Below, in pieces: positions 24,642 through 37,662 of a stretch of DNA of 64,000 nt; within the stretch, counting starts at the first letter, position 1; every line of letters begins with the position of its first letter. A program made the translations under genes and the position numbers. The stretch comes from Favolaschia claudopus (Eukaryota > Basidiomycota > Agaricomycetes > Agaricales > Mycenaceae), in the NCBI GenBank assembly GCA_037176885.1, contig JAWWNJ010000028.1, forward strand, positions 1,116,001 to 1,180,000, read 5' to 3'. The notes under the pieces were generated by a model, which saw only the letters and a list, made by a program, of their open reading frames with translations, did not search any database and was not told the DNA's origin.

Positions 24642-25242
24642 AATAAGGTGCCGACCAGATGCGAAGCTACCTTTATATTTGAGGGATATACAAATGCATT
24701 CAGGTATTTCCTCGGTTGTATAAACTTCTTCTGTAAAATCTCCCTACTACTGTGTTACTTATTAGCCTCCCATTTCACGGAGGCTTGGTCCGGCCGGCCT
24801 GACAATCGATTGTCTGCGAGCCTGGTGCCACCGATAACAACTTGATAACAACGCTCCTTGAGTCCGAGTCGGTGATTCTGAGTCCACGAACTCTGGCCGA
24901 GTCGTCGAAGGATCGTAGTCATTGGCTATAGCCTCCGAGTCTCAGTCTTACCATGATGTTCGCCTCTCGACCCGCTTCCCGAGCTGTTGCGATGATCTTG
25001 CTCAAATCTCTAACTCCAGTCTCACTGCGATTGGTCACCCCACGGTCGTGGCATTGTGGTTAGTAAGGATACAAACTTGAAGCTGAGTGTAACTATATCC
25101 TTCGTTTTCCCCGGCTTTCGGGGAGGAAACAGATGAAACAATCCACTTCAACAGAAAGTTGATGATTGCTCGATTTGACTGCCTACTTATATTTCTAGGT
25201 GCCAACGGCGCAGTCGATCCCCCATCTCTCTTACCACAAGCC
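24642..25242. other. intergenic between TM-A and TM-B
   Basis: About 600 bases, probably TM-A terminator and TM-B promoter. No element recognised. Confidence 0.45.
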
Positions 25243-26444
25243 ATGCAGACCGCTTTGTCTTCTACGGCATCCTTGGACTTGATTTCAGCTGCCGTGAGTG
25301 TTTCTGTTCAGTGCGAAGACGATTCACCGAGAAACGTCATGCTTAGCTGTCCTTATTGTTCTATGGTTCGTCTGAATTCCTTTGCGAATATCATGCCATC
25401 GATGTGACACGCAGGCTTGTATTTCAACCTGTTCCTATTCTCGCTTTACATTCTTTCTCGCCGATGGGGCTCCCCAGGGACTTACTTTCTGGCCGCTACC
25501 AGCTGCACTATGGCTATTTTGAGCACTGCTCAAGCCGCCATTACCATTGCCCGAGTGATCGTGGATTTTCGCAGTGTTTCGTTTGGGGAAACGTTGCTGG
25601 TAGAAGATCCTGATTCTGCGCAAATTCTAAATGTTGCGCAGCGTGCTATCCCCACCCTGAATAAGTAGGTGAATCTGTCCATCCAGTTGAAATGCTCACG
25701 ACTCATGGCCGCCGTTGTCTCCCCAGTTTGGTCACTGACTCTCTCTTTGTTAGAATTCGTCTTTGTATTCCTTCAAACGTTACTAATATCCTATGAGATT
25801 TTAGCTGTATCGTTGCTACGTGGTTTGGGGTCGCCAGAAGCATATGATTGCTTTGCCCACAACCTTTATGCTTTCTACGTTTGGCAAGTCGCTAGATTCT
25901 GTTGCAATTGAATCTAGTGTTTGAGTCATCAATACAGCGGTGGGTATCTGGGATATGCGGATCCCCGACCTAGAAGCGCAAAGAATTGGGTTTGGCTTAG
26001 CGGCTTCGACCAACATCATTCTGACCTCCCTCACTGGTAAGAGACCCTGAACGATTTACTTCGCTATCGAGCTGATTGAAATTTTTGAAATATCAACTCA
26101 GCCGGTCGTATATTGTGGTTTTGGCGCAAACTTCCGCATATCAATCAAGATAATACGTATCGCGCTCGTTGCAAGAGGGCCGTGAACATCGTGTACGCTT
26201 CAAGGACTGCACACAGAAAAAGACTCATGGGACGACAGACTTGAATCTGGGGCTCTTTACTGCCTTGGCGTGGTTTTCTTGCTCATAACGGCTTCGGCTA
26301 AACACGAGCCAGCATATCTTGTCGGAGTTTCAGTGTCGATCCTTCTAGTGGTCGCGTCAAATTATCCTCAATTCTTTTCCTAATAAGCTGACTTGTCGCC
26401 GACAGAACATACTGATCACGTTCACTATTGATTTGTTGCTGTGA
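25243..26444 (+). CDS. TM-B: multi-pass membrane protein of the YRCYVxW family
   Basis: Starts MQTALSSTASLDLISAA. Micro-exon 1 is 25347-25365 (LSLLFYG across the junction). Exon 3 reads LYFNLFLFSLYILSRRWGSP, then TSCTMAILSTAQAAITIARV, and ends RAIPTLN. Micro-exon 2 is 25727-25748 (LVTDSLF). The next exon begins LYRCYVVWGRQKHMIALPTT. Further exons give a membrane segment ending in AGRILWFWRK, then LESGALYCLGVVFLLITASA. The short last exon NILITFTIDLLL ends at TGA 26444. Exon 3 is closely similar to that of TM-C on the other strand (both have ILxxxxRRWGSPGxYFLAxTSC and end RAIPTLN), so these two form a subgroup. Predicted seven-helix protein of unknown function, apparently intact. Confidence 0.68.
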
Positions 26445-27841
26445 AAGACTCGTTTGACTATAGCAAAGAAGCGAAGTCGGCGGTGTGAGAGGCTGCTATG
26501 GAGGAATAAGGGAGATCGTGAGTAGAAATGAAGTATCCTGTGAGGTGTGGAGGAGGAGAAGCAGAGAGATGTCGGTATGTAATACAGTAAATGCAGGTGG
26601 TCTGCGACCGCTTTGAATTCATGTGTGGAGAATCTTTTGCGGCGTAAAGGTGAGGTGGGTGTGCAGGTGGAGTTGGGCCGACTCGGATAGCCGATTCGCT
26701 GAACGAAACGGTGGGTTTAGATCGCATCTAGCTTCGTTATACCGAGTCAGCAACTTTGAAAAGCAAGCTGATGGCGAAAGACGTACGGATTTGGACAAAA
26801 GTTAGAATATGCTCAGGTATAGTACACTCGAAATAAGCGAGCCCGCCGTACCGCCGAGCGACGGCGATGACGGGAGTGGAGTATAAACCCCATTTACATT
26901 CGGACAATCGAAAATTAAACAAGCTTTAGACGTCGGGATCCGATGTTTGGCCGATTTGACATTAATATTTGAGAGGTGGGCGGTGAGGGAGCTCGTTTTG
27001 GGTTGCTGGGCACACAAACGTGCTAATGGAATCAATCTTGCGAGGTTATGCTTGTATTCGGCGTGCATGTGTTTGAAGGGATATTTGGAACGCTGAACAC
27101 CGTCAATACGATGTCCTTGTAAATATGAGAGCCGCTTACTGATGGAGTGCCAGCGCCACGAAGGTTGTTCCATTCATCCGGGCGGCGAACAGCTTCAGAA
27201 ATGCAGGGCTCGAGGCTCGACAGGCAATTTGCACTTACATGATGACTAGCCGCCGCCTAGTAACATGAATGAGTGAATGGGGATTTTAACAATAAACCAA
27301 AAACAAACGAGGCTTCGGGTCACAGGCAAGTGGAGAACAAGTCTGATAGGCTATGATAAGGGTGCCAGGCGGAAGGTTCAGTATGTAACCCGAAGGCAAG
27401 GCAAGGTAGGAGTGAGGCCGCGAGGGGGTTAAATTCCAGAAAGAGGGTATCCGAGAACAAGTAGTAAGGCGAAAGCAGCGGTTTGAGTAGTTTCCGGAAG
27501 GTCAGAGACGCTGCGAGCCAACTGCGAGCGGCTTGGAGTGGCCGGAACGTTGAGCTCTGTGGGTGTCCGGATCTCACTTTGAGGCCCGATCCGCGTTTCC
27601 GTTGGTGCACGGGGAATCGCAAAAAAAAAAGGATATATGCTTGGAAAGATTGACAACTACCAATCGCCACGGGAACATAAGGCCCAGGAGCTTTGTGGAC
27701 CTTTGTACCCCTGCCCGGCAGGAAAAGGGAAAGGAAAAAGAAAATAAGCAAGTGATTGGCGGGGGTGGCCGCCAAGGTGAGGTCATTTTTTCTCACACGG
27801 CTAAATCCACGTTCTCGTTCTCCTGGACGTCGAGCACAACG
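26445..27841. other. intergenic, promoter side of the hybrid kinase
   Basis: 1.4 kb. Minus-strand ORFs at 26.46-27.17 kb and 27.32-27.93 kb show no family motif; the latter overlaps the kinase start antisense and is rejected. A splice-like minus-strand pair near 27.15 kb would encode only about 31 residues and was not called. Confidence 0.45.
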
Positions 27842-30800
27842 ATGGGCACGTTGCCCACCCCGATGCCCCCAGACCCTTTCAAAGATCATCTCCTCGCTGT
27901 CCTCAGCCTCAACGACACCCCCCACGGCGCTGCCACACCCGTTCCGCGCTACAGCGGGCCCCGCAATTGGCAGACGGATGCCATCCTCCGCAAGGTCGAA
28001 GCTCTCATGCGCAGAGCTCCGGCAACGAGCTCAAAGCCGCCGCTGCCATCTGTTCCGACGGTCACCAAAACCAACGGGAAACCGAATCTCGGGGGTCTTC
28101 CGATAAACCGTGTTACTATCGCCGCCGCAAGACCACCACCGACGACGACGACAACGCCGGATTCTGACCCGGATTCGTTCAGAACTGCTCTGGAGGACGA
28201 GGATACGCCGCCTTATTACACTAGCTACAGCAGCAACGGCGACTTTGACGACGCTTACCATCGCCATTTTACTGGCATGACTAAGGGCATGCCATCTCCT
28301 GGACCGCTCACTTGCCCCCAGTGCGGCCATCGCCCGTTGCTGCCGATGGAGAACATCGAGAGCCCCGGTGTCGTCCCTGCCGGTGGTGCGCTGGCCAATG
28401 CCGCGACTCAGGGCGGAATGGATGCGTTGGAGGAGTTAAGGTTATTAAAGGACCAGGTGAGTGTTGATTCGTGATTCTATGCGCATATGCAGTCGAATCT
28501 GCCCCCTATGCGTCGCGAATGTCCCTCTGCGAGCGTTCGGAAGAGCTGCCGTAGACCCTACGAATAGACCTCTTGCAAAGCTCCATGAAACATTATGGCG
28601 TCTGTGGGCGTCTATGGCAACTTCCAGAGACATCCGCAATCCCTCTTAGAAGAGCGGGAGGCGAGGATGTGAATCTTGGCGGGATACGATTTTTTTTTTG
28701 ACCACGACATTCTCAATGTCCGCATGACGTCAACTCATGAATTCCCCAGGTCCGGGACGTATCCCGCGTCTGCAATGCTGTCGCGACGGGAGACCTGACG
28801 CAGAAAATCACCGTGCCTGTTCAGGGCGACCTGATGATCCAGCTCAAGGAGGTGCGTTGCGTCGTCTATATTTCACTCTCTAACATTGATTGCTCAATCT
28901 CCCGACAGGTCATCAACACCATGGTCGACAACCTCGGGCACTTCGCGACCGAAGTCACCCGCGTCAGTCGAGACGTCGGAACGGAAGGCAAACTCGGCGC
29001 GCAGGCCCACGTCGAGGACGTCGAGGGGACGTGGCGCGAGCTCACCGACGAGGTTAATACGCTTGCCGCCAATCTCACGATCCAAGTGCGGAGTATCGCC
29101 GAGGTGACGACCGCGGTGGCGAAGGGCGACCTCAGCAAGCAGATTGATGTAAGTTTTCTTGCATTGATTCTCCTTTTCATGTACTACGCTTTGACTGCAT
29201 GCTGACGACGCTTATGTAGGTCTCCGCGAACGGCGAGATCCTCGATTTGAAGAACACGGTCAACAACATGGTGCTGCAGCTTCGGACGTTGGCGGTGGAG
29301 GTGACGAGGGTGACGCTGGAGGTGGGGAACCAGGGGAAGCTTGGGGGGCAGGCGGATGTACCGGATGTGGAGGGCGTGTGGTCGCATTTGGTGACGAATG
29401 TGAGTTTTTCTTCTTGTTTTATTTTTTCTGGAATCGAAGCTGACGACGAGAAAAGGTCAACCGCATGTGTGGCTCGCTGACGGAGCAGGTAAGGAGTATC
29501 GCGACGGTGACGACGGCGGTGGCGCGTGGGGATTTGACGCAGAAGGTGTGTGGAGTTTCTTTCATCTAACGGTCCACGAAATTAAATTTAGCTGTATCTC
29601 TTTTAGGTGACGATTCAGGCGGAGGGAGAGGTCAAGACGCTCAAGGATACGGTTAACCGCATGGTGGATCAGGTATGTTGTTACAATTTAGCTTCGTTGT
29701 CAAGCGCGTCTTGAGAGCTGACTTTTTGACACTTTGTAGCTCAGCTCGTTCGCGTCGGAGGTGACGCGGGTGGCGCTCGAGGTCGGGACGCAGGGGAAGT
29801 TGGGCGGCCAGGCGAGGGTGGACGATGTGCAGGGGACGTGGAAGGACTTGACTGCGAACGTTAATGTATGTTCTCTCTCCTCATCTTCTCCCTACTCCCT
29901 CCTCCTTCATCACCCCACCAACCCCACCACAATAATAAATCCCCACACTGACGAAAACCCCAGAAAATGGCTTCCAACCTAACCAACCAAGTGCGCTCCA
30001 TCTCGGAGGTCACCACCGCCGTCGCGAACGGCGACTTGAGCAAGGAGATCGACGTCGACGTGCGCGGGGAGATGCTCGATTTGAAGGTCACGATTAATGC
30101 CATGGTGGCGAGGTTGGGGAAGTTTTCGCGCGAGGTGACGAGGGTGGCGTTGGAGGTTGGGACGGAGGGGAGGTTGGGTGGGCAGGCGACGGTGGATGGG
30201 GTGCAGGGGACGTGGAGGGATCTGACGGATAATGTCAATGTGGGTGTCTCTATACTCGCGTTTCGTCCCTCCTTCGCACTAAACCACAATTCACAGCGTA
30301 TGGCGAGCAACCTAACGAACCAAGTGCGGAGTATTTCGGAGGTCACTACCGCCGTCGCGCATGGGGACTTGAGCAAGGAAATCGACGTCGACGTGCGCGG
30401 GGAGATGCTCGACTTGAAGGTGACCATCAACGCGATGGTAGCGCGACTCGGCAAGTTTTCGCGCGAGGTTACTCGTGTTGCGTTGGAGGTCGGTACGGAA
30501 GGGAAACTTGGAGGGCAGGCAGAGGTCGAGGGCGTACAGGGGACGTGGAAAGATTTGACGAATAATGTTAATGTAAGCTTCTCCTTCTCATCCCCCTTTT
30601 GCGCTGAGAGGATGCTTGTGATTGATTGAATACTAACTCGCGTTACAGCGCATGGCGTCGAATCTAACGAATCAAGTGCGCAGTATCTCGGGGGTGACCA
30701 AGGCCGTGGCGTATGGCGACCTGACCAAGACGATCACTGTCGAGGCGAATGGGGAGATGCTGGACTTGAAGGTCACGATCAACGAGATGGTGGAGAGGTT

Positions 30801-33800
30801 GGGGACGTTCTCGAGTGAGGTGACGAGGGTGGCGCTGGAGGTAGGGACGGAAGGGAAGCTGGGTGGGCAGGCGAAGGTGGAGGGCGTGCAAGGTACCTGG
30901 CGCGATTTGACGGACAATGTCAACGTGGGTCCCGTTCTTTTTCCTCTTCTCGTGGACTCGCGAGGGCTGACGGCTTCTTCGTTCTCGCAGAAAATGGCGT
31001 CGAATTTGACGGACCAGGTGCGCGGTATCTCGGCCGTGACCAAGGCTGTCGCGTATGGCGATTTGGGAAAGAAGATCGAGGTCGGTGCGAGTGGGGAGAT
31101 GTTGGATTTGAAGGTGACGATTAATGAGATGGTGGAACGGTTGGGCAATTTCTCGAGCGAGGTCACGCGTGTCGCGCTTGAGGTGGGGACGTACGGGAAG
31201 CTTGGAGGGCAGGCGGAGGTGGAGGGAGTGCAGGGGACGTGGAAGGACCTCACCGACAACGTCAACGTGCGTATTTTGCTCTCGCTTTCGTTGGTGCTTG
31301 CAGATGCTGAGTCGTGTTTTTGACCCGCAGAAAATGGCCTCCAACTTGACGAATCAGGTCCGCTCCATATCTCTGGTGACCAAGGCTGTCGCGACTGGGG
31401 ATTTGGGGAAGACGATCGACGTCGACGTTAGCGGAGAGATGCTTGATTTGAAGGTCACCATCAACGAAATGGTGCAACGATTGGGCAACTTCTCCCGCGA
31501 AGTGACGCGTGTTGCGCTTGAAGTCGGTACGGAGGGTAGGCTTGGAGGGCAAGCGGAGGTTGAGGGTGTTCAGGGTACATGGAAAGACTTGACCGACAAC
31601 GTCAATGTGAGTTCGCCTTCGCCTTCGCTATATATGTTTGCTAGCGGATCCTCATTTGATTTGGATATGCAGAAAATGGCATCGAATTTGACGAACCAGG
31701 TGCGCAGTATCTCGGAGGTCACCAAGGCCGTCGCGTTTGGCGACTTGCGTAAGAAGATCGACGTCGACGTTAGCGGCGAGATGCTCGATTTGAAAGTGAC
31801 GATCAACGAGATGGTGGAGAACTTGAATGATTTCTCGCGTGAGGTCACTCGCGTGGCGCTTGAAGTCGGCACAGAAGGCAAGTTGGGCGGTCAAGCTAAG
31901 GTGGAAGGAGCTCAGGGTATCTGGCGGGATCTGACTGATAATGTGAACGTACGTTGTTTTATTTTTGGTTATCTGTAGGAGAAGGAGGAAGATGCTCACC
32001 CACGAATCGACCAATAGCGAATGGCGTCTAATCTCACTAACCAAGTGCGCTCTATCTCTCTCGTCACCAAGGCTGTTGCGTACGGGGACCTCAACAAGAC
32101 TATCGACGTCGATGTCAGCGGTGAGATGCTGGACCTCAAGGTGACCATCAACGAGATGGTTGCTCGTTTGGGGAACTTTTCCCGTGAGGTTACGCGTGTC
32201 GCGTTGGAGGTGGGCACGGAAGGCAGGCTCGGTGGGCAGGCTGAAGTCGAGGGCGTGCAAGGCACTTGGAAGGATCTCACGGATAACGTCAACGTATGTT
32301 TATTCTTACCTCGATGATCTCGTTCTGGAGCTCACGATATATTCGCAGAGGATGGCGTCCAATTTGACGAACCAAGTGCGCTCGATCTCGCTTGTCACGA
32401 AAGCGGTCGCGCATGGGGACTTGGAGAAGCTCATCGATGTGGACGTCAGCGGCGAGATGCTTGACCTTAAGGTCACCATCAACGAGATGGTAGAGCGCTT
32501 GAAGAACTTCTCTAGCGAAGTGACGCGTGTCGCGTTGGAAGTCGGGACCGAGGGCAAACTTGGTGGTCAAGCGCGAGTCGAAGGTGTTCAAGGGACATGG
32601 AAGGATCTCACTACGAATGTCAACGTGCGTATAAACTCCTTTCCACTTCGCATGCACTAACGCTGCCATAGAACATGGCTTCCAATCTCACGGGCCAAGT
32701 GCGCTCCATCTCGCTCGTAACCAAAGCGGTGGCTTCAGGCGATCTGACACAACAAGTCGACGTCGATGTGAAGGGCGAGATGCTCGACCTCAAGAACACC
32801 ATCAATAACATGGTGTCTCAATTGAGTATCTTTGCGAGCGAGGTCACTCGAGTCGCCCTCGAAGTCGGCACTGAGGGCAAGTTGGGTGGACAAGCGAAGG
32901 TCGAAGGCGTTCAGGGAACGTGGGAGGCTTTGACCGACAATGTCAATGTACGTCGTTCCAGTCTGCTATTGGGATTCCCGTTGACGCTCTCATAGAAAAT
33001 GGCCATGAACCTGACCGGTCAAGTGCGGTCCATCTCGCTCGTAACGAAGGCCGTCGCGCTCGGTGACCTCACGCAGAAGGTCGACGTCGATGTCAAGGGA
33101 GAGATGCTCGATCTCAAGTCGACCATCAATAATATGGTCTCGCAGCTCAGCATCTTCGCTAGCGAAGTTACTCGAGTCGCGCTTGAGGTCGGTACTGAGG
33201 GAAAGCTTGGAGGACAAGCCAAAGTCGAAGGTGTTCAAGGCACATGGGAGGCGCTGACGGACAATGTCAATGTAAGGCATCCCTCTAAGAGTTTTTGGTA
33301 CTCTAGTCTTACTGACGTTTTCAAGAAAATGGCTATGAATCTCACCGGTCAAGTGCGGTCTATTTCGCTCGTAACGAAGGCTGTCGCTCTTGGAGACCTC
33401 ACGCAGAAGGTCGACGTCGATGTCAAAGGAGAAATGCTCGATCTTAAGTCGACCATCAACAACATGGTGTCGCAGCTCAGCATTTTCGCTAGCGAAGTCA
33501 CCCGTGTCGCGCTCGAAGTCGGTACCGAAGGCAAGCTTGGGGGACAGGCCAAAGTCGAAGGCGTGCAAGGAACCTGGGAGGCGCTCACCGATAACGTCAA
33601 TGTAGGCTTTCGATGCTTCCCCGAATCTCGCATCTTCTGATATCTTTTGTTCAACAGAAAATGGCCATGAACCTCACTGGCCAAGTGCGATCCATCTCGC
33701 TCGTCACGAAGGCTGTCGCACTCGGCGACCTCACGCAGAAGGTCGACGTTGACGTCAAGGGGGAGATGCTTGATCTGAAGTCGACGATCAACAACATGGT

Positions 33801-36800
33801 TTCTCAGCTGAGCATCTTCGCCAGCGAGGTCACTCGTGTCGCGCTTGAGGTCGGTACGGAAGGCAAGCTCGGTGGTCAAGCGAAGGTCGAAGGAGTCCAA
33901 GGAACTTGGGAAGCTTTGACCGATAATGTCAACGTATGTTCCCAGTCAACTCTCACCCAAGCATACCTGACACCGTAACAGAAAATGGCCATGAATCTCA
34001 CAGGTCAAGTGCGGTCTATATCCCTAGTCACGAAAGCTGTCGCTTTGGGCGATCTCACCCAGAAGGTCGATGTCGACGTCAAGGGCGAAATGCTTGACCT
34101 GAAGAACACCATCAACGGCATGGTGTCGCAGCTCAGTATCTTCGCCAGCGAGGTCACTCGTGTCGCGCTCGAAGTCGGAACTGAGGGTAAGCTTGGAGGG
34201 CAAGCCATGGTGGAGGGTACAACTGGGATGTGGAAGGTCAGCGCTTTAATCCTCTCAAGTTCTTGCCGACTAACATTCTCCATAGAGCGTCACCGACAAC
34301 GTCAATCTGATGGCGCAAAATCTAACGGACCAAGTGCGCTCCATTGCGAAGGTCACAAAAGCCGTCGCTGGTGGTGATCTCACGAAGCAAGTCAGCATCG
34401 TCGCGCACGGCGAAATTCTTGACCTCAAGAATACCGTGAACGAAATGACCGAGTCGTTGAGCCAGTTCGCTGCTGAAGTTACACGAGTAGCAAGGGAGGT
34501 CGGCACTGAGGGTAAGCTTGGTGGTCAGGCGAAAGTCGAAGGCGTACAAGGCACTTGGAAAGACCTGACCGACAACGTCAACGTGATGGCCAATAATGTG
34601 CGTATCGTTTACAGCCTCCGAATGTAGTATATCCTAACCTGCCTCTGCTCAGCTCACGCTGCAAGTACGAACGATCTCCGACGCTACGGTACGAGGACGA
34701 TATGCTTGAATGGATTCTGGAACGTCTGGCTGACTCCGTTGCAGAATGCTGTGGCTCGCGGCGATCTCACCAAGAAGATTCAAGGCCTCTCTGTTTCGGG
34801 GGAGATGCTCAGCCTTGTCAACACGATCAACGACATGATTGACCAGCTCGCCATCTTCGCCAGCGAGGTCAAGAAGGTTGCGTTGGAGGTTGGGACGAAG
34901 GGAAATATGGGTGTCCAGGCTGAAGTCGGCAATGTACAAGGGATCTGGCTTGAGATCACGTACGCGCCCTCTATGCGAAATGTCCCTAGCTGATATAGGT
35001 TCCAGTGTGTCTGTCAACACCATGGCCAGCAGTCTGACGACGCAAGTACGAGGCTTCGCCCAGATCTCCAAGGCTGCCTCGGATGGCGATTTCACCTCCT
35101 TCATCACTGTCGAAGCAAGTGGCGAAATGGACGAGCTCAAATCTCGTATCAATCAAATGCTTCACGATTTGCGCGACAGTATTCAGAAGAATACTGCTGC
35201 GCGAGAGGCAGCTGAGTCGGCGAACAAGAGTAAGAGCGAGTTCTTGGCCAACATGAGTCACGAAATTCGGTGCGTCGCATCTCTATCACTCTACGACCGC
35301 TTTAACCGGATGGATAGGACACCGATGAACGGTATCATTGGTATGACTGAGCTCACGCTCGACAGTGACCTCAATCGGAGTCAGCGGGAAAGCTTGCTGC
35401 TGGTTCATAGTCTGGCGCGCAGCTTACTGCTCATCATCGATGATATCCTGGACATATCGAAGAGTATGTTTTCACTTGATCTTTGCGTCGGTTACTGATG
35501 CCTTCTGTAGTCGAGGCCGGTCGTATGACGATGGAAGCCGTTTCATTCTCCCTGAGACAGACGGTGTTCGACATCTTGAAAACTCTTGTTGGCCGAGCCA
35601 CCCACAAGGGCCTCGATCTGACGTTGGACGTCGCTCCCGACATCCCAGATGCGCTCATCGGCGACTCACTGCGTCTTCGCCAGGTCATCACCAACCTCGT
35701 CGGAAACGCTATCAAGTTTACGCGGGTCGGCTATGTTGCCCTCACCATCGATGCGGTCTCTGTCGATCCCGACAACGTCAACCTCCAATTCTGCGTCATG
35801 GACACCGGGATTGGTATCGCCCAGGACAAATTGAATCTTATTTTCGATACGTTCTGTCAAGCGGATGGATCGACAACGAGGGTGAGCATATGAATGTCAT
35901 CGGTCATTCGCGTGTTTTACAGTGCATTCAGGAATACGGTGGCACGGGATTGGGTCTTTCCATCTCCAAGCGCCTTACCTCCCTAATGCAGGGCGACATA
36001 TGGGTCAAGAGTGAATTGGGCAAGGGCAGCGAGTTCTACTTCACCATCAAGTCGCAAATCAACCAGCAGCAATCTCTGGATGCTACTTTGATGAAGCTGT
36101 CACCGTTCACCAAGCGAACTATCCTGTTTGTCGACACAATGCACGACGAGACGGGCATAGAAGAGCGTGTCTCAGAGCTGGGCTTGGTTCCCGTCGTCGT
36201 GCACGATGTCAGTCAAGTGGCAGACAAGGAGAAATGTCCGCACATTGACACGATCATCGTTGACTCGTTGTCTATTGTCAGTCCTCTTCAATCCTTCATG
36301 TCGATCTTTCCTGACATCACTCTAGACTGAGAGCCTTCGGGAGCACGAACATCTACGATATATCCCTGTCGCTCTCCTCGCCCCCATGCTGCCGCGTCTC
36401 AATCGTGAGTTGTTCGTACACTTTTGGACCTTTCGCTTGACATCTCGGTTATAGTGAAATGGTGTCTCGAGAACGGTATCAGTGCGCACAATACAACGCC
36501 GATAACATCCTTCGACCTCTCCCACGTCCTGATCTCCGCCCTGGAGAACAACACCGTGAACCCGGCGTCAGCGGCTACCGACGTGACATATGACATCCTT
36601 CTCGCTGAGGACAACCTCGTCAATCAAAAACTGGCGCTGAAGATACTCGAAAAATACGGTCATTCCATCGAGCTTGCTGAGAACGGGAATCTCGCTCTCC
36701 AGGCGTTCATGGACCGCGCATTGCAGAACAAGCCCTTCGATGTCATACTGGTGCTCATCTCCCTGTCTGTCGTATATTGTGTGCTCACTCTTCTTCAGAT

Positions 36801-37238
36801 GGATGTCTCCATGCCCCTCATGGGCGGAATGGAAGCTACGCAACGAATCCGAGAATACGAGGCGCAGTACCATCTCACGCCTACACCAATCATCGCCTTG
36901 ACGGCGCATGCAAGTGCGTGCTGTCTTCCGCTCGAATGCTTCTACTTACTCCTCTACCAGTGATCGGCGACCGGGAGCGATGTCTCCAGGCTGGAATGGT
37001 AAGTGCCACTGTCGACCTGCCTATCTTTCTTACTGAATCTCTGTCGCAGGACGATCATATCACAAGTGTGTACATCTTCACTTTCCTCATGTCTTGTATT
37101 CACAGCGCTTCAGAGCCGCTCCGGCGGGTAGATCTGCTCAATGCCATCAGCAGGCTGACGGCCGAGGCAGGAGGGACTGCACGACCTCTTCTCCGAAAAC
37201 ATGCCATTACGCACCCCGATTATCTGGAGTCATCATAA
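27842..37238 (+). CDS. group III (Nik1/Os-1-like) hybrid histidine kinase with greatly expanded poly-HAMP region
   Basis: 33 exons sum to 7,344 nt, or 2,447 residues. Exon 1 (27842-28456) is a Pro/Ser/Thr-rich cytosolic N-terminus with a [11 protein letters not shown] motif. HAMP units occupy exons 2-24 (28750-35269): about 18 full 92-residue units of the form GDLxxxxxVxxxGEMLDLKxTIN...[19 protein letters not shown], plus a terminal one. Exons 8-19 are each exactly 276 nt, separated by phase-0 introns. The kinase follows: H box [15 protein letters not shown], split by an intron; N box [15 protein letters not shown]1 box DTGIGIA; G2 box [10 protein letters not shown] receiver domain ends the protein, with acidic pair AEDN, phospho-acceptor Asp in MDVSMPL and conserved Lys in the ITKPL junction. 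Family members signal osmotic stress through Ypd1/Ssk1 to the HOG MAP kinase and determine fungicide sensitivity. Usual members have about five to seven units and about 1,300 residues. Confidence 0.93.
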
Positions 37239-37662
37239 CCTTCGCCCCTTCGCATTCTCATCCAACTGATACCGCCCGCATGCTATACCGGATGTACTAT
37301 TGTCTTATTTTGCTGTCATATAATCTGTACTGTTACCGCGCAACATGTATATCTACCCGCATTGTACATCGGACCCATTTTCCTTCCTATTTTCGCTTTC
37401 TTGTATCCATTCATCTCTTCCAGCATGCTTAGTTCTTCGCCTCGTTTAAGTTGCCAGCTTTCTTTACTCTTAATACTAGTTGATTACGAACGTCCATCTC
37501 TCGATTTCGTGCAACCCAGACGTCCGCTTTCGGGATACTCACGAGCTCGGTATGTAGCATTTCCAGGATCTCTTGTTGTAGAGCTTCCGGGCAAGATGAA
37601 GACTTCTGTGGGTGGTCGCTTTGATTGCGAATATCGATGAAAGGAAATATATAAATAAAGGT
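37239..37662. other. convergent 3' intergenic region
   Basis: 424 bases between the kinase stop and the stop of the minus-strand membrane protein. TA-rich, with no gene. Confidence 0.5.

Noticed and set aside
27320..27925. 201-codon minus-strand ORF at the kinase promoter
   Set aside because: Low-complexity composition, no motif, and it overlaps the kinase start antisense.
30664..33900. Long minus-strand ORFs opposite the HAMP exons
   Set aside because: They are antisense shadows of repetitive GC-rich coding exons, and the plus strand has full domain motifs and clean splice sites.
29964..33933. Regularly spaced repeats that might suggest a CRISPR array
   Set aside because: The repeats are 276-nt exons coding for HAMP units separated by introns of a eukaryotic gene, not short palindromic repeats with unique spacers.
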